64,000 nt of DNA from Gluconacetobacter azotocaptans (GCF_014174355.1 NZ_JABEQF010000018.1:1-64000), one strand, 5' to 3'. Numbered from the stretch's first letter, positions 29,750-40,749 are shown. Notes: generated by a model from the letters alone, not told the origin. Numbers and translations: made by a program.

Positions 29750-30370
29750 TTATTTCCGGCGACCGGCCTTGCCCGCCTTGGCACCAGCCGGCACCGGGGA
29801 TGCCTCGGCGGCAACCCGGTAGTCGAACACCATTGCCCCTGCCAGATAAGGCGCCGCGAAGACCTTGAAGGCGTCGTGCGCGGGGTCGAACAGGCCCGGC
29901 TGGTTCACCACCGGGCGGCCGACATAATAATTACGATCCCCTTCCGAACGGAAGGTCACGAGGAAGGCGATTTCATACCCCTCGTCCTGTCCCTCGCCGC
30001 TGTTCTGCACCCCGGTTTCGATCGAAACCACCAGCGGCCGCCCGTCGGGGCGGCGCGAATCGGTCGCCAGTTCCAGGAATCGCCGCACGACCTCGGCCCT
30101 CTGGAACGGGGTCGCGGATTTCAGGAATCGGAACAGCACCATGTGCCTGACCACGCCCGGACGGAAATCCGGGGCGGTGAAATTCGCCGCGCCGACCTGC
30201 GCCAGCACCTGCTGGACCGCGACCGCCGCCGCGTCGGGCGGGGCAACCCCGGCGGGGGAACTCGCGATCGGCAGGGAATAAGGATCGGCCAGCGCCGGCG
30301 TAACCGTGGCGGCGCCGGTCACGGCAAGAAACCCCAATCCGGCCATGGCCGTCCAAATCCGATCGGTCAT
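29750..30370 (-). CDS. Exported Dabb (stress-responsive A/B barrel) domain protein
   Basis: A 206-residue protein with a signal peptide (AGLGFLAVTGAATVTPALA) and one Dabb-type ferredoxin-like domain starting at VRHMVLFRFL, with the following EVVRRFLEL and SIETGVQN strands. The later YEIAFLVTF and YYVGRPV segments fit the repeat of this domain. A Dabb protein outside the cytoplasm is uncommon. The start ATG has AAGGAC upstream. It ends 47 nt before the M13 peptidase start and may be cotranscribed. Function unknown. Confidence 0.7.
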   Translation of the reverse strand: MTDRIWTAMAGLGFLAVTGAATVTPALADPYSLPIASSPAGVAPPDAAAVAVQQVLAQVGAANFTAPDFRPGVVRHMVLFRFLKSATPFQRAEVVRRFLELATDSRRPDGRPLVVSIETGVQNSGEGQDEGYEIAFLVTFRSEGDRNYYVGRPVVNQPGLFDPAHDAFKVFAAPYLAGAMVFDYRVAAEASPVPAGAKAGKAGRRK

Positions 30371-30435
30371 CGTGGTGTCCTTCCCTTCCTGTTTCCCCGC
30401 GCGGAACATTCACCCCGCCAGGCATGGCGACGGCG

Positions 30436-31260
30436 TCAGGCGATGGCCGCCTGGCGTATGAACTTCTTTCGGCGCTGGCGGATCAGCAGGTAGACGACCC
30501 GGCCGATCAGCGCATGGACCCAGCCATGCGGCGCAATGCCGATCGTCTTGAGGATCATGCCGGTCACCCGCGCGGTGTGTTTCGGCTGGTAGACACCCAT
30601 CGCCCGCGACATGTAGGCGGCGATGCAGCGCCCGTGGTCGTAGGGCATGCCCACCGGATCGTTGGTGGTATGGTACGCCGACGCCAGTTCGTCGTCCTCG
30701 CTTTCGGTGACGCGGCCCAGCGCGATGCGCGTGCGCTCCCATACCCCCAGGCGTTCCCGCTTCAGGTAGCGGTGCATGTGATCGTAGAACAGCTTGAAAT
30801 GACGGTATTCGTCGGCCGCGATCTGCTTGCAGATCGCCTTCAGCAGCGGCTCGTCCGTCGCATCGGCCAGCGCGGTGTAGAAGGACGACGTCCCGGTCTC
30901 GACCATGCAGCGCGCGATCAGTTCGCCGGTGCGCGACCCGCGGACCGAACTGTCGACCTCCAGGTCCAGGCTGTAGGCCGCGCGATAGCGTTCAAACGCC
31001 TCGGGATAATTCCAGGACGGGTCCGCCAGCATCGCCCAGCGTCCCAGTGCGTCGCCGTGCTGCACTTCCTCTACCGCCCAGTTGTCGGCCGCCGCGCCGA
31101 AGGCCGGATCGTCCGAGAACACATTGTTCAGGTAGACGGCATAATCGACGCCATTCCGTTCGACGACCGAAGCCGCCTTGACCACCGGTATGATGTCGGG
31201 GTCCACCCGCGACGGGTCGAAACTATCCCAATCCATCTGTTCAATGCGCCAGTGCTTCAT
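30436..31260 (-). CDS. Soluble diiron protein related to acyl-ACP desaturases
   Basis: A 274-residue protein with a complete set of putative diiron ligands in the order of plant stearoyl-ACP desaturase: E34, E65-x-x-H68 (in [15 protein letters not shown]), E121, and E151-x-x-H154 (in [12 protein letters not shown]). The spacing is close to that of the plant enzyme, and the EE-x-x-HGD and IAADE-x-RH blocks are almost identical in type. No signal peptide. A role in introducing a double bond into an acyl-ACP is possible; other ferritin-like oxygenases are the alternative. The C terminus is basic (RQRRKKF). It is encoded between the Dabb gene and sucC, on the opposite strand from sucC. Confidence 0.65.
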   Translation of the reverse strand: MKHWRIEQMDWDSFDPSRVDPDIIPVVKAASVVERNGVDYAVYLNNVFSDDPAFGAAADNWAVEEVQHGDALGRWAMLADPSWNYPEAFERYRAAYSLDLEVDSSVRGSRTGELIARCMVETGTSSFYTALADATDEPLLKAICKQIAADEYRHFKLFYDHMHRYLKRERLGVWERTRIALGRVTESEDDELASAYHTTNDPVGMPYDHGRCIAAYMSRAMGVYQPKHTARVTGMILKTIGIAPHGWVHALIGRVVYLLIRQRRKKFIRQAAIA

Positions 31261-31490
31261 CGTCCCCAGTTCTCTTGCGTCCGTTGCGGTCACAGGCGGC
31301 CGGATATCATCCCCGGCCCGGATCGGGCATTACCGCCGCATATGCGCGGCCTGCACAAATCCTTTTCAGCATCCGAGATGGCATAAACGGCCGCATTATG
31401 CCATGCAGGCAAACCCCGGACGGACGCGCACGCCCCCTGGCGCCCCCACGGCATGACAATCATGACAATAACGAACGCGGACCAAACCGT

Positions 31491-32693
31491 ATGAACATCC
31501 ATGAATATCAGGCGAAAACCCTGTTACGCGGGTTCGGCATGCCCATCCCCGAGGGCCGCGTCGTCCGCTCGCCGGACGAGGCCGTGTCGGCCGCGCGCAC
31601 GATGGCCGGCCCGCTGGTCGTCGTGAAGGCGCAGATCCACGCGGGCGGCCGGGGCGCCGGGCATTTCGCCCACGACCCCGGGGGCAAGGGCGGCGTCCGC
31701 CTGGCCCGCACGCCCGACGAGGTCGAGCAGGCTGCCGTGGCCATGCTGGACCACACGCTGGTCACCCGCCAGACCGGCCCGGCCGGCCGCGTCGTGCGCC
31801 GCCTGTATATCGAGGCCGGCTGCGACATCGGGCGCGAGCTGTACCTGTCCCTGCTGGTGGACCGCACCACGGGGCGAATCGTCATCGTGGCGTCGCAGGA
31901 CGGCGGCATGGCGATCGAGGACGTGGCCGAGGCGACGCCCGAGCGAATCCTGAAGGAATCGATCGACCCGTCCGTCGGGCTGGCCGACTACCAGGGCCGC
32001 AACCTGGCGGCCCGGCTGGACCTGCACGGGCGCTCCATCCGCGCCTTCACCACGGTGCTGCGCGCGGCCTACGACGCCTTCGTCGCGCTGGACGCCTCGG
32101 TCGTCGAGATCAACCCGCTGGTCGTGACGCCGGCGGGCGGCCTGCTGGCGCTGGACGCCAAGATGAGCTTCGACGACAACGCGCTGTTCCGCCACCCGGA
32201 ACTGGAAGAACTGCGCGACGAGAACGAGGAAGACCCCCGCGAGCGCGAGGCCGCGCGCCACGGCCTGGCCTATGTCGGGCTGGACGGCACCATCGGCTGC
32301 ATGGTCAACGGCGCGGGCCTGGCCATGGCGACCATGGACATCATCAAGATGGAGGGCGAGGAACCGGCCAATTTCCTCGATGTCGGCGGCGGCGCGACGC
32401 AGGAACGCGTGGCCGCAGCCTTCCGCATCGTGCTGTCCGACCGCAAGGTCCGGGGCATCCTGGTCAATATCTTCGGCGGCATCATGCGCTGCGACATCAT
32501 TGCCGAGGCCATCATCGCCGCGTCGCGCGAGACGGGCCTGCATGTGCCGCTGGTCGTCCGGCTGGCCGGCACCAATGTCGAACTGGGGCAGGACATCCTG
32601 TCGAAATCGGGCCTGCGCATCATCCCGGCCGACGACCTGGCCGACGCGGCGCGCAAGATCGTCGCCGCCGTGCGCGAAGAAGGAGCCGCCTGA
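31491..32693 (+). CDS. sucC: Succinyl-CoA synthetase beta subunit
   Basis: A 400-residue ADP-forming beta subunit. The ATP-grasp start [16 protein letters not shown] is standard, followed by [40 protein letters not shown], and the C-terminal phosphohistidine-contact domain with [10 protein letters not shown] and [11 protein letters not shown]. The insertion [16 protein letters not shown] is of the alphaproteobacterial type. Its stop and the sucD start share one base (TGATG). Some Acetobacter species lack this enzyme and use an acetate CoA-transferase instead, so its presence is informative about TCA cycle type. Confidence 0.95.
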   Translation: MNIHEYQAKTLLRGFGMPIPEGRVVRSPDEAVSAARTMAGPLVVVKAQIHAGGRGAGHFAHDPGGKGGVRLARTPDEVEQAAVAMLDHTLVTRQTGPAGRVVRRLYIEAGCDIGRELYLSLLVDRTTGRIVIVASQDGGMAIEDVAEATPERILKESIDPSVGLADYQGRNLAARLDLHGRSIRAFTTVLRAAYDAFVALDASVVEINPLVVTPAGGLLALDAKMSFDDNALFRHPELEELRDENEEDPREREAARHGLAYVGLDGTIGCMVNGAGLAMATMDIIKMEGEEPANFLDVGGGATQERVAAAFRIVLSDRKVRGILVNIFGGIMRCDIIAEAIIAASRETGLHVPLVVRLAGTNVELGQDILSKSGLRIIPADDLADAARKIVAAVREEGAA

Positions 32694-33574
32694 TGTCCAT
32701 CCTGGTCAACCACGCCACGAAACTCATCACCCAGGGCTTCACCGGGGCGCAGGGCACCTTCCATTCCGAACAGGCCCTGGCCTACGGCACCCGCCTGGTG
32801 GGCGGCGTCACCCCCGGCCGGGGCGGCGAGATCCACCTCGGCCTGCCGGTGTTCGACACCGTCGCGCAGGCGCGCGAGGCCACGGGCGCCGACGCGACGG
32901 TCATCTACGTGCCGCCCGCCGGGGCCGCCGACGCCATCCTGGAGGCCATCGCGGCGGAAATCCCGCTGATCGTCTGCATCACCGAGGGCATCCCGGTGCT
33001 GGACATGGTGCGCGTGCATCAGGTCCTGGCCGGGTCGGACAGCATCCTGATCGGGCCCAATTGCCCGGGCATCATCACGCCGGACGAATGCAAGATCGGC
33101 ATCATGCCGGGCGCGATCCACCGGCGCGGCCATGTCGGCATCGTCTCGCGTTCGGGCACCCTGACCTACGAGGCGGTGGCCCAGACCACCGCGATCGGCC
33201 TGGGGCAGAGCACCTGCGTCGGCATCGGCGGCGATCCGGTCAAGGGACTCGATTTCACCGATGTCCTGGAACGCTTCATTGCCGATCCGGATACCGATTC
33301 GATCATCATGATCGGCGAGATCGGCGGCACATCGGAAATCGAGGCCGCCGCCCTGATCCGCGACAGCGGGACGACCAAGCCGGTGGTGGGCTTCATCGCC
33401 GGCGCCACCGCCCCGCCGGGCCGGCGCATGGGCCATGCCGGGGCCGTCATCACCGGCGGGCACGAGACCGCGGCGGCCAAGATCGACGCCCTGCGCGCGG
33501 CGGGCATCCATGTCTCGGCCAGCCCGGCGACGCTGGGCCGCACCCTGGTCGACGTGCTGTCCGGCCGCGCCTGA
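32693..33574 (+). CDS. sucD: Succinyl-CoA synthetase alpha subunit
   Basis: A 293-residue CoA-binding subunit with the active-site histidine loop near residue 250 ([10 protein letters not shown]). Other signatures are [38 protein letters not shown] and [11 protein letters not shown]. It is of normal length and translationally coupled to sucC. A 12-bp stem-loop follows the stop, separating it from bioB. Confidence 0.95.
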   Translation: MSILVNHATKLITQGFTGAQGTFHSEQALAYGTRLVGGVTPGRGGEIHLGLPVFDTVAQAREATGADATVIYVPPAGAADAILEAIAAEIPLIVCITEGIPVLDMVRVHQVLAGSDSILIGPNCPGIITPDECKIGIMPGAIHRRGHVGIVSRSGTLTYEAVAQTTAIGLGQSTCVGIGGDPVKGLDFTDVLERFIADPDTDSIIMIGEIGGTSEIEAAALIRDSGTTKPVVGFIAGATAPPGRRMGHAGAVITGGHETAAAKIDALRAAGIHVSASPATLGRTLVDVLSGRA

Positions 33575-33585
33575 TGCGCCGCCGC

Positions 33586-33616
33586 CCCCTTGCGCCCGCA
33601 ATCGGGGCGCAAGGGG
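33586..33616 (+). terminator. 12-bp stem-loop after sucD
   Basis: CCCCTTGCGCCC (33586-33597) and GGGCGCAAGGGG (33605-33616) form a perfect stem with a 7-nt loop, 11 nt after the sucD stop. No T-run follows, so it may be a weak or rho-assisted terminator, or an mRNA-stabilising hairpin between sucCD and bioB. Confidence 0.5.
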
Positions 33617-33699
33617 ACGGCCCAGGATGGGTGACATCCGGCCCCCTTCTGTGGCACAGCCGTGTTTCCCTATTCGCCGAGTTCGAGGAAACCTGCCCG

Positions 33700-34707
33700 A
33701 TGCCCGATGGTGTCATCCCGGCCACATCGCCGCATCACGCGGCGTCCCTGCCCCAGCCGCGCACCGACTGGACGCGCGACGAGGTCGCGGCCCTGATCGC
33801 CCTGCCCTTCCCCGAACTGATGTTCCAGGCGCAAAGCGTGCACCGCGCCCGCTTCGACCCGACCGAAATCCAGATTTCCACCCTGCTGTCGATCAAGACC
33901 GGCGGCTGCCCCGAGGATTGCGCCTACTGCCCGCAGAGTGCGATGCACGAGGATGGCGGCGTGAAGGCCAGCCGCCTGATGGCGGTCGAGGCCGTGCTGA
34001 AGGAAGCCCGCGCCGCGCGCGACGCCGGCGCCGCGCGCTTCTGCATGGGGGCCGCCTGGCGGTCGCCCAAGGAGCATGACCTGGATACGGTCTGCGCCAT
34101 GATCGAGGGCGTGAAGGGCCTGGGCCTGGAAACCTGCGTGACGCTGGGCATGCTGGACGACCGGCAGGCAGGCCGCCTGCGCGACGCGGGGCTGGATTAC
34201 TACAACCACAATCTCGACACCTCGCCCGAGCACTACGGCGCCATCATATCCACCCGCACCTACCAGGACCGGCTGGACACGCTGGCGCATGTGCGCGACG
34301 CCGGGATCAATGTCTGCTGCGGCGGCATCGTCGGCATGGGCGAGGACGACAGCGACCGTGCCGGCCTGATCGCCAGCCTGGCCAGCCTGCCCAAACACCC
34401 CGAAAGCGTGCCGATCAACCTGCTGGTCCGCGTCGCGGGCACGCCCCTGGCCCAGGCCGAGCCGGTCGATCCGATCGACTTCGTGCGCATCATCGCCGCC
34501 GCCCGTATCACCATGCCCGCCAGCCGCGTGCGCCTGGCGGCCGGCCGCGAGGACATGACGGACGAGGCCCAGACGCTGTGCTTCCTGGCCGGCGCCAATT
34601 CGATCTTCTATGGCGAGAAGCTGCTGACCACCCCCAACCCGGAAGCCAGCCGCGACGCCCGCCTGCTGGCCCGGCTGGGCATGCACACAAGCCTCAGCCA
34701 GCACTAG
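33700..34707 (+). CDS. bioB: Biotin synthase
   Basis: A 335-residue radical SAM enzyme that inserts sulfur into dethiobiotin. The cluster motif [11 protein letters not shown] (Cys 70, 74, 77) is present, as are [35 protein letters not shown] and [15 protein letters not shown] lies 11 nt before the ATG. No other biotin genes are next to it. Confidence 0.96.
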   Translation: MPDGVIPATSPHHAASLPQPRTDWTRDEVAALIALPFPELMFQAQSVHRARFDPTEIQISTLLSIKTGGCPEDCAYCPQSAMHEDGGVKASRLMAVEAVLKEARAARDAGAARFCMGAAWRSPKEHDLDTVCAMIEGVKGLGLETCVTLGMLDDRQAGRLRDAGLDYYNHNLDTSPEHYGAIISTRTYQDRLDTLAHVRDAGINVCCGGIVGMGEDDSDRAGLIASLASLPKHPESVPINLLVRVAGTPLAQAEPVDPIDFVRIIAAARITMPASRVRLAAGREDMTDEAQTLCFLAGANSIFYGEKLLTTPNPEASRDARLLARLGMHTSLSQH

Positions 34708-34780
34708 GCAGGGGCACCGACCGGCCGGCGCGGCCATTTAGGGCTTGCGTCCGGCCGCGCTCTGCCCGACATCACCCCTC

Positions 34781-35416
34781 ATGTCGTATGCGATCAAGGA
34801 GATGTTCGCGACCCTCCAGGGCGAGGGCGCGCACGCCGGCCGTGCCGCCGTGTTCTGCCGCTTTGCCGGATGCAATCTCTGGTCGGGGCGGGAGGCCGAT
34901 CGCGCTGCGGCGGTCTGTCGCTTCTGCGATACGGATTTCATCGGCACCGACGGCGAGGGCGGCGGACGCTTCGCCAGCGCCGCACTGCTGGCCGATGCCA
35001 TCGCCACCACCTGGCCGGCCCCCGACCGGTCGCGCGCCTTCGTCGTCTTCACGGGCGGCGAGCCGCTGCTGCAACTGGACGCCGCCCTGATCGAGGCGGT
35101 GCACGCCCGCGGGTTCGAGATCGCGATCGAGACCAACGGCACGCTGCCCGCGCCCGACGGCATCGACTGGATCTGCGTCAGCCCCAAGGCCGGGGCAACG
35201 CTGGTGCAGCGCCGCGGCCATGAGCTGAAACTGGTCTATCCCCAGCCCGACCTGCCGCCCGAAGACATGGCGGGGCTGGATTTCACGCAATTCTGGCTAC
35301 AACCGATGGACGGCCCGGACCAGGTCGCGAATACGGCCGCCGCCGTCGCCTATTGCCGCGCGCACCCGCGCTGGCGCCTGTCGCTGCAGACCCACAAGCT
35401 GATCGGGATTCCCTGA
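34781..35416 (+). CDS. queE: 7-carboxy-7-deazaguanine synthase
   Basis: A 211-residue radical SAM enzyme that makes 7-carboxy-7-deazaguanine in queuosine synthesis. It has [15 protein letters not shown], the variant cluster motif C-x14-C-x2-C spanning [29 protein letters not shown] and ETNGT. The long spacing in the cluster motif is normal for this enzyme subgroup. The ATG giving MSYAIKEMF is chosen over an upstream TTG. One nucleotide separates its stop from queC. Confidence 0.93.
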   Translation: MSYAIKEMFATLQGEGAHAGRAAVFCRFAGCNLWSGREADRAAAVCRFCDTDFIGTDGEGGGRFASAALLADAIATTWPAPDRSRAFVVFTGGEPLLQLDAALIEAVHARGFEIAIETNGTLPAPDGIDWICVSPKAGATLVQRRGHELKLVYPQPDLPPEDMAGLDFTQFWLQPMDGPDQVANTAAAVAYCRAHPRWRLSLQTHKLIGIP

Positions 35417-35417
35417 C

Positions 35418-36188
35418 ATGACCGCCTCGCCTGGCATGGCCACATCCCTGGCCCCGGCCGACCCGCTGCGCGAGACGGCCATCGTGCTGTTTTCCGGCGG
35501 CCAGGATTCCGCCACCTGCCTGGCCTGGGCGCTGTCGCGTTTCGGCCGGGTGGAGACGCTGGGCTTCGATTACGGCCAGCGCCACGCCGTCGAACTGACC
35601 TGTCGGGCCAGGCTGCGCGACGGCATGGCGGCGCTGAACCCGCTGTGGGCCGAACGGCTGGGCGAGGACCATACGCTGGCCCTGGATGCGCTGGGCGCGG
35701 TGTCGGACACCGCGCTGACGCGCGACGCCGCGATCACGATGAACGAAAACGGGCTACCCAGCACCTTCGTCCCCGGCCGCAACCTGATCTTCCTGACCTT
35801 CGCCGCCGCCCTGGCCGCCCGGCGGGGAGCGCGCCACATCATCGGCGGCATGTGCGAAACCGATTATTCCGGCTACCCCGACTGCCGCGACGACACGATC
35901 AAGGCGCTCCAGGTCGCGCTGAATCTCGGCATGGCCAGCCGCTATGTCCTGCACACACCCCTGATGTGGATCGACAAGGCCGAAACCTGGCGGCTGGCCG
36001 AAGGGCTGGGCGGCACCGAACTGGTCGAGCTGATCAATCGCGAAAGCCACAGCTGCTACCTGGGCGTGCGCGATACGCTCCATCCGTGGGGCCATGGCTG
36101 CGGCGCGTGCCCCGCGTGCGACCTGCGCCGCGCGGGCTGGGAACGCTATGCCCGGGATCGTCTGGCCGGGACAGCGGCGCATGCTTGA
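35418..36188 (+). CDS. queC: 7-cyano-7-deazaguanine synthase
   Basis: A 256-residue ATP-dependent enzyme that converts carboxydeazaguanine to preQ0. Motifs: the PP-loop [45 protein letters not shown], and the zinc-binding cysteines [11 protein letters not shown] near the end. The middle gene of queE-queC-queD; its end overlaps the queD start by 8 nt. Confidence 0.95.
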   Translation: MTASPGMATSLAPADPLRETAIVLFSGGQDSATCLAWALSRFGRVETLGFDYGQRHAVELTCRARLRDGMAALNPLWAERLGEDHTLALDALGAVSDTALTRDAAITMNENGLPSTFVPGRNLIFLTFAAALAARRGARHIIGGMCETDYSGYPDCRDDTIKALQVALNLGMASRYVLHTPLMWIDKAETWRLAEGLGGTELVELINRESHSCYLGVRDTLHPWGHGCGACPACDLRRAGWERYARDRLAGTAAHA

Positions 36189-36708
36189 CCTGGTCTTCAC
36201 CCGTCGGTTCTCGATGGGCCACCGGCTGATCCACGGGGCGAGCGAGAGCTGCGCCCTGCCCCATGGCCACAACGAATTCGTCACCGTCGGGCTGCGTCCC
36301 ACCACCCCGCGCCCGCTGGATGGCGCGGGCAACATGGTCGTGTCGTTCCAGCGGGCGAAGGGCCGGTGGCATCGCTTCGTCGATGACCGCCTGGACCATG
36401 CGCTGCAGTTGTCCGAGGACGACCCCCTGCTGGGGTGGTTCCGCACGCACGAACCCGAACGCGCGCGCCGCATCGTCGTCACCCCCGGCGACCCCACGAC
36501 CGAACTGATGGCCTGCCTGATGATGGCCAAGCTGAACGCGCTGCTGGATGACGACGGCGGCGTGCTGCGCTGCGCCGAAATCACGTTGCAGGAAACGCCG
36601 ACCAACACCGTGCACTTTGCCGGCGACCCGCTGGACATGCTGCCCACGCCCCGCCCGCCGGAACGCTGCTGGTGGCGGCGCGCGGACGACAGCATCTCGG
36701 ATTCCTGA
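36181..36708 (+). CDS. queD: 6-carboxytetrahydropterin synthase (QueD family)
   Basis: A 175-residue member of the QueD/PTPS family. The zinc histidines and catalytic cysteine are in [10 protein letters not shown] and [16 protein letters not shown], and LQETPTNT is the usual C-terminal glutamate block. It makes the pterin precursor for QueE. The start ATG lies inside the end of queC. The C-terminal CWWRRADDS tail is longer than in E. coli QueD. Confidence 0.9.
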   Translation: MLDLVFTRRFSMGHRLIHGASESCALPHGHNEFVTVGLRPTTPRPLDGAGNMVVSFQRAKGRWHRFVDDRLDHALQLSEDDPLLGWFRTHEPERARRIVVTPGDPTTELMACLMMAKLNALLDDDGGVLRCAEITLQETPTNTVHFAGDPLDMLPTPRPPERCWWRRADDSISDS

Positions 36709-36775
36709 CCGGGGTCACCGCCCCGCCACACTACATCACGCCCACACCACATCCCGCCTGACACAAGGACCCCGC

Positions 36776-38245
36776 ATGACCGGCCTTGCCCGCTACCGGA
36801 CCGAATGGTTCGGCAACGTGACCCGCGACATCCTGGCCGGCATGGTCGGCACCTTCGCCCTGATCCCCGAGGTCATCGCCTTTTCCTTCGTCGCCGGCGT
36901 CGACCCCGAGGTCGGGCTGTATGCCTCGTTCGTCATCAGTGTCGTCATCGCCTTTGCCGGCGGACGCCCGGGCATGATCTCGGGGGCCGCGGGATCGGTG
37001 GCGCTGGTGGCGGCGGCCCTGGTCCGAGCGCATGGCGTGCAGTACCTGCTGGCCGCGACCCTGCTGGCCGGGGCGTTGCAGATGCTGGCCGGGGCACTGC
37101 GGCTGCATCTGCTGATGCGCTATGTCTCGCGTTCGGTACGCACGGGGTTCGTCAACGCGCTGGCGATCCTGATCTTTTCGGCGCAGTTGCCCCACATGAT
37201 GCATGTCACCTGGCATACCTATGCCGCGATCGCGCTGGGTCTTGCGATCATCTACGGCGTGCCGCGCCTGTTCAGCGCCATTCCCTCGCCGCTGATCTGC
37301 ATCGTGGTGCTGACCGTGGTGGCGTCGGTCTGGCACGCGCCGCTGCACACCGTCGCCGACCTGGGGCGCCTGCCCGACAGCTTGCCGCATCTGGTCTGGC
37401 CCCAGGTGCCGCCGACACTTGCGACCCTGGACATCATCCTGCCCTATGCGGCGGCCATGGCGATGGTCGGCCTGCTGGAATCGATGATGACCGCCAGCGT
37501 CGTCGACGACATGACCGAAACCCACAGCAGCAAGCGTACGGAATGCGTGGGGCTGGGCGTCGCCAACATCGCCGTCGGCCTGTTCGGCGGCATCGCCGGG
37601 TGCGGCATGATCGGCCAGACGGTCGGCAACCTGCGCTATGGCGGGCGCGGGCGGCTGTCGACCTTCGTCGCCGGGGCGTTCCTTCTGCTGCTGATGGTGG
37701 CGTTGCGGCCGTGGGTGGCACGGGTGCCGGTCGCGGCCCTGGTGGCCATCATGATCATGGTGTCGGCCAGCACGTTCTCATGGTCGTCGCTGCGCGACCT
37801 GGGCACCCATCCCGCGACCGCCAGCCTGGTCATGCTGGCGACGGTGGCGGTCGTGGTCGCGACCCACGACCTGGCGGCCGGGGTGCTGGTGGGCGTACTG
37901 CTCAGCGGCCTGTTCTTCGCGTTCAAGGTGTCGCGGATGGTGACGGTCGACAGCATGTACGACGCGGCCCGCGATACGCGCACCTATCGCGTGGCCGGGC
38001 AGATCTTCTTCGCCTCGTCCGACCTGTTCACCGACCAGTTCGACACGCGCGACAGCGCCCGCCATGTGCAGATCGACCTGCGGCAGGCGCATTTCTGGGA
38101 CATCACCGCCGTCGGCGCGCTGGAAGAGGTCGTCGCCCGTCTTGAACGGCACGGAATCGCAGTCGAACTGATCGGCCTCAACGCCGCCAGCGCCACCCTG
38201 ATCGACCGCCATTCGGCGCTGGAGGTCCCGGCGACCTCATCATAG
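36776..38245 (+). CDS. SulP family anion transporter with STAS domain
   Basis: A 489-residue membrane protein. The SulP domain has about eleven hydrophobic helices, with the family signature [26 protein letters not shown] near residue 25 and [34 protein letters not shown] is the conserved helix-7/8 region. A short STAS domain (about 400-489) follows, ending in [24 protein letters not shown]. The substrate could be sulfate, bicarbonate or a dicarboxylate; there is no carbonic anhydrase or cys gene nearby to decide. Confidence 0.9.
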   Translation: MTGLARYRTEWFGNVTRDILAGMVGTFALIPEVIAFSFVAGVDPEVGLYASFVISVVIAFAGGRPGMISGAAGSVALVAAALVRAHGVQYLLAATLLAGALQMLAGALRLHLLMRYVSRSVRTGFVNALAILIFSAQLPHMMHVTWHTYAAIALGLAIIYGVPRLFSAIPSPLICIVVLTVVASVWHAPLHTVADLGRLPDSLPHLVWPQVPPTLATLDIILPYAAAMAMVGLLESMMTASVVDDMTETHSSKRTECVGLGVANIAVGLFGGIAGCGMIGQTVGNLRYGGRGRLSTFVAGAFLLLLMVALRPWVARVPVAALVAIMIMVSASTFSWSSLRDLGTHPATASLVMLATVAVVVATHDLAAGVLVGVLLSGLFFAFKVSRMVTVDSMYDAARDTRTYRVAGQIFFASSDLFTDQFDTRDSARHVQIDLRQAHFWDITAVGALEEVVARLERHGIAVELIGLNAASATLIDRHSALEVPATSS

Positions 38246-38252
38246 CTGGGGT

Positions 38253-39098
38253 CTATGTTCTGGGTGGCGGCTCGGCGAACGGATCCGACCCCACCGCCGG
38301 CAGGACGCCGGCCGTCGCGGGGGTGCCCAGTGCCCGCGCGCTCTGTGCGGCCCGAAGCGACAGCGCCGCCGCGCCGCCGGCATCCCCGGCCAGGCCCGCC
38401 GCCCGCGCCGCGAGCGTCAGCGCCCGCGCCATGCCGCGATAATCCACAATCCGCCGTCGCAGGCCGGCCGCGTGCTGCGCCAGTTGGCGCGCCTGCCCGG
38501 GATCGGCCGTCAGCAGCAGGCGGGCGCGCAGTTCGTCCTCGTCCGCCTGCCATTTGTCAGGGACCGGGCGCGTGTGCGCCAGATGCCGGGCGGTAACGGA
38601 CAGGGTCGCACGGTCGCCCCGCGCATCGGCAATCAGCCCGGTCAGCAGGCTGGCCTGCTCGGCCACACCGGGGTCGGCGACATCCATCGCGCCGGCTGCC
38701 AGGGGGGCGGCCTCGGCATCGCGCGACAGGCGATGCAGCGCCGCCGCCTGCACCAGGTCCAGTTCCGCGTCGCCGCCGTTTCGCTCCCGGACCGCCAGCG
38801 CCGCGCGCGTGGCCGCCACGGTGGACAGCGCATCGGCCGGCCTGTCCTGCGCCAGTTGCACCACGGCCAGATTATATCCGGCATCCCCGATCGCCCCGGC
38901 ATCGTCGCGCGCCAGGGCGCGGGTCCCGGCCTGCCGGTACTGGCCCTCGGCCACCGACAGCCGGTCCAGTTCGGCGGCCTGGCGGGCCGCATCCATCGAC
39001 TGGTTCAGGGTGTCGTCCCGCGGCGGCGCGACACCGCCGCCACCGCACCCGGCAAGAACCACGGACAGCGCCGCGATCGTCAGGCACACCCCCTTCAT
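38253..39098 (-). CDS. Lipoprotein, last gene of the Mla-like operon
   Basis: A 281-residue protein with a lipoprotein signal: MKGVCLTIAALSVVLAGCGGGG, lipobox LAGC, so the cysteine is at about residue 17. The rest is Ala-rich and helical, with repeated LARD/ALAR and LGT-type helices that look like tetratricopeptide-like repeats. No named domain is seen. It overlaps the MlaD-like gene by 4 nt, so it is part of the same transcript and may act as the periplasmic or outer-membrane partner of the MCE complex, in the way auxiliary lipoproteins do in other MCE systems. Confidence 0.65.
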   Translation of the reverse strand: MKGVCLTIAALSVVLAGCGGGGVAPPRDDTLNQSMDAARQAAELDRLSVAEGQYRQAGTRALARDDAGAIGDAGYNLAVVQLAQDRPADALSTVAATRAALAVRERNGGDAELDLVQAAALHRLSRDAEAAPLAAGAMDVADPGVAEQASLLTGLIADARGDRATLSVTARHLAHTRPVPDKWQADEDELRARLLLTADPGQARQLAQHAAGLRRRIVDYRGMARALTLAARAAGLAGDAGGAAALSLRAAQSARALGTPATAGVLPAVGSDPFAEPPPRT

Positions 39099-40054
39099 GG
39101 CTGGATCTTTCCGGCCGGCAGGCGTCGTGACGTGGGCGCCGAAGCGCTGCTGCCACCCAGCAGCCACAGGCCGCGCAACTGATCGGTCAGCTTCTGCAGG
39201 CTGGCCGCCGTCACCTGCGCCTGCGTCAGCAGCACCGGTAATTCGGCCGACGTTTCCTGCAGATTGCGGGTGATCGCCGGAAGGCGCGGGCTGGCCTTGC
39301 GCAGGTCGCCGGTCGCGGCCCGGACGTTGGCCATGCTGGCGTCGGCCTTGGCCATCAACGCCGACATCTGGCGTTCCACCGGGGCCAGCTGGGCGATGGC
39401 GTCGTTCAGCGCCGCGACCGTCTTTTCCGCCTGGCGGATAAGCTCGTCGTTGGTCATCAGGCGGCCCACGGTGCCCTTGCCGGCGTGCAGGTCGGTGATG
39501 GTGCTGTCCAGTTGCGACATCATGTGCTGCGCGCTGTCCAGCACGGGCAGGATCCGGCTGCGGATATCGGCGAAGGTCTGCGTGACCATGTCCGCCGGGT
39601 TGGGCGCGTTGTGCGCGGTGACGACGGCGTAATGCCAGTCCATCTCCTGCCCGGTGCCACGGCTGATATCGATATAGTTCGCGCCGGCCACGACGAAGCG
39701 CTTGCGAATGACGGCGGTGCTGTCGCGCCGGATATAGGGTTCGATCTCCGGATCGATTTCGGCCACCGCGTACATGCCGCCCGACGGATTGATCCGGATG
39801 CGGCGGATATTGCCGGCATGAATGCCCAGCACCTCGATATCGTCACCGATGGACAGGCCGCTGACCCCGACGTCTGGCAGGACGATCCGCAGCCGGCCCT
39901 CCGGCGTCAGCCAGTCCCGCAGGACGCCTGCCTCGATGATCGCGGCGAAGCAGATCACCAACGACAGCAGCACGAGCACCCCGACCCATTCGTCGGCATA
40001 GCGCACCCGCACGAGCTGCCGTGCCAGGTCGGTTTTCTGATCCTGGGCCATCAT
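39095..40054 (-). CDS. MlaD-like MCE-domain protein
   Basis: A 319-residue protein anchored by one N-terminal helix (WVGVLVLLSLVICFAAIIEAGVL, about 23-45). One MCE domain follows: LPDVGVSGLSIGDDIEVLGIHAGNIRRI and a later VAGANYIDI beta strand. From about residue 150 a long helical region with many polar heptads (DIRSRILPVLDSAQHMMSQ and on) suggests coiled-coil needle or barrel formation, as in longer MCE proteins. The gene overlaps the ATPase-like gene and the lipoprotein gene by 4 nt each. Confidence 0.8.
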   Translation of the reverse strand: MMAQDQKTDLARQLVRVRYADEWVGVLVLLSLVICFAAIIEAGVLRDWLTPEGRLRIVLPDVGVSGLSIGDDIEVLGIHAGNIRRIRINPSGGMYAVAEIDPEIEPYIRRDSTAVIRKRFVVAGANYIDISRGTGQEMDWHYAVVTAHNAPNPADMVTQTFADIRSRILPVLDSAQHMMSQLDSTITDLHAGKGTVGRLMTNDELIRQAEKTVAALNDAIAQLAPVERQMSALMAKADASMANVRAATGDLRKASPRLPAITRNLQETSAELPVLLTQAQVTAASLQKLTDQLRGLWLLGGSSASAPTSRRLPAGKIQP

Positions 40055-40746
40055 ACCCCCCGCATGACGAAAAGGCCTTCGTCGAGAAGGCGCAGATGGA
40101 CATTCACCGCCTTGCGGTATTCGTACCAGATCGAGGCATTCCGTGCGAACCACACCACTGCTGCCCCCCGGTCCCGCGCAGCCGTCACGGCTTCGAGGAA
40201 CGGCAGCATCGCATCGGGCGGCAGGGTGTCGGACACATCTTCCAGCAGCAGCAGCTCCGGCCGGCCCAGGAAGGCCCGGACGCAGGCGGCGCGCGCCAGG
40301 TCGGCGGCGGACAGCCGGCCCGGGACCGAGACCGGCAGGCCGGGAAAGCCGAAGGCTTGCCCCAGCGCCATGGCGGCATCGATCACCTCGTCGGTCGGGC
40401 GCGTGGTGTGATGCAGTTGCGGCAGCATGATGTTGAGATGCGTGCCGAACAGATCCACCCACATGCCCTGCCGGGCGATCCGCCCGATGCGCCCCCGCAG
40501 CGCGTTCAATTGCCGGTCGCCCAGGCCCTGCCAGTCCAGCCCCATGAAGCGCACCGATCCCGCGGCCAGCGGCACCATGCCGCAGCACAGGTCGGCAAAC
40601 AGCGTCGCCCGGCGCGGGTCGCGGCATTCGATGACGGCCGAGTCGCCGGGCATCAGCCGCAGGTCGAAGGGCACCGGCGCCAGGCCGCTTTCGTCGAACG
40701 ACGGCAGGGCCGCGCGAAGCTCCAGCATCGGGCCGCTCGTCGCCAT
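40051..40746 (-). CDS. Degenerate ABC ATPase-like subunit (MlaF position)
   Basis: A 231-residue protein with the overall layout of an ABC ATPase but without its catalytic motifs. At the Walker A position (about 40-48) it reads ECRDPRRAT in place of GxxGxGK(S/T); there is no lysine in the loop. The signature is LSAAD (145-149) instead of LSGGQ, the Walker B end reads LLLLED with Glu then Asp exchanged, and the switch histidine position reads WFARN. The Q-loop glutamine (ARQG) seems kept. It lies between the MlaE-like permease and MlaD-like genes exactly where MlaF would be. It should bind nucleotides poorly or not at all; a structural, regulatory or ATP-independent role is inferred. Confidence 0.75.
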   Translation of the reverse strand: MATSGPMLELRAALPSFDESGLAPVPFDLRLMPGDSAVIECRDPRRATLFADLCCGMVPLAAGSVRFMGLDWQGLGDRQLNALRGRIGRIARQGMWVDLFGTHLNIMLPQLHHTTRPTDEVIDAAMALGQAFGFPGLPVSVPGRLSAADLARAACVRAFLGRPELLLLEDVSDTLPPDAMLPFLEAVTAARDRGAAVVWFARNASIWYEYRKAVNVHLRLLDEGLFVMRGV

Positions 40747-40749
40747 CGC

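Noticed and set aside
34708-34780. preQ1 riboswitch before queE
   Set aside because: The 73-nt gap is too short and GC-rich, and shows no H-type pseudoknot pattern or A-rich tail.
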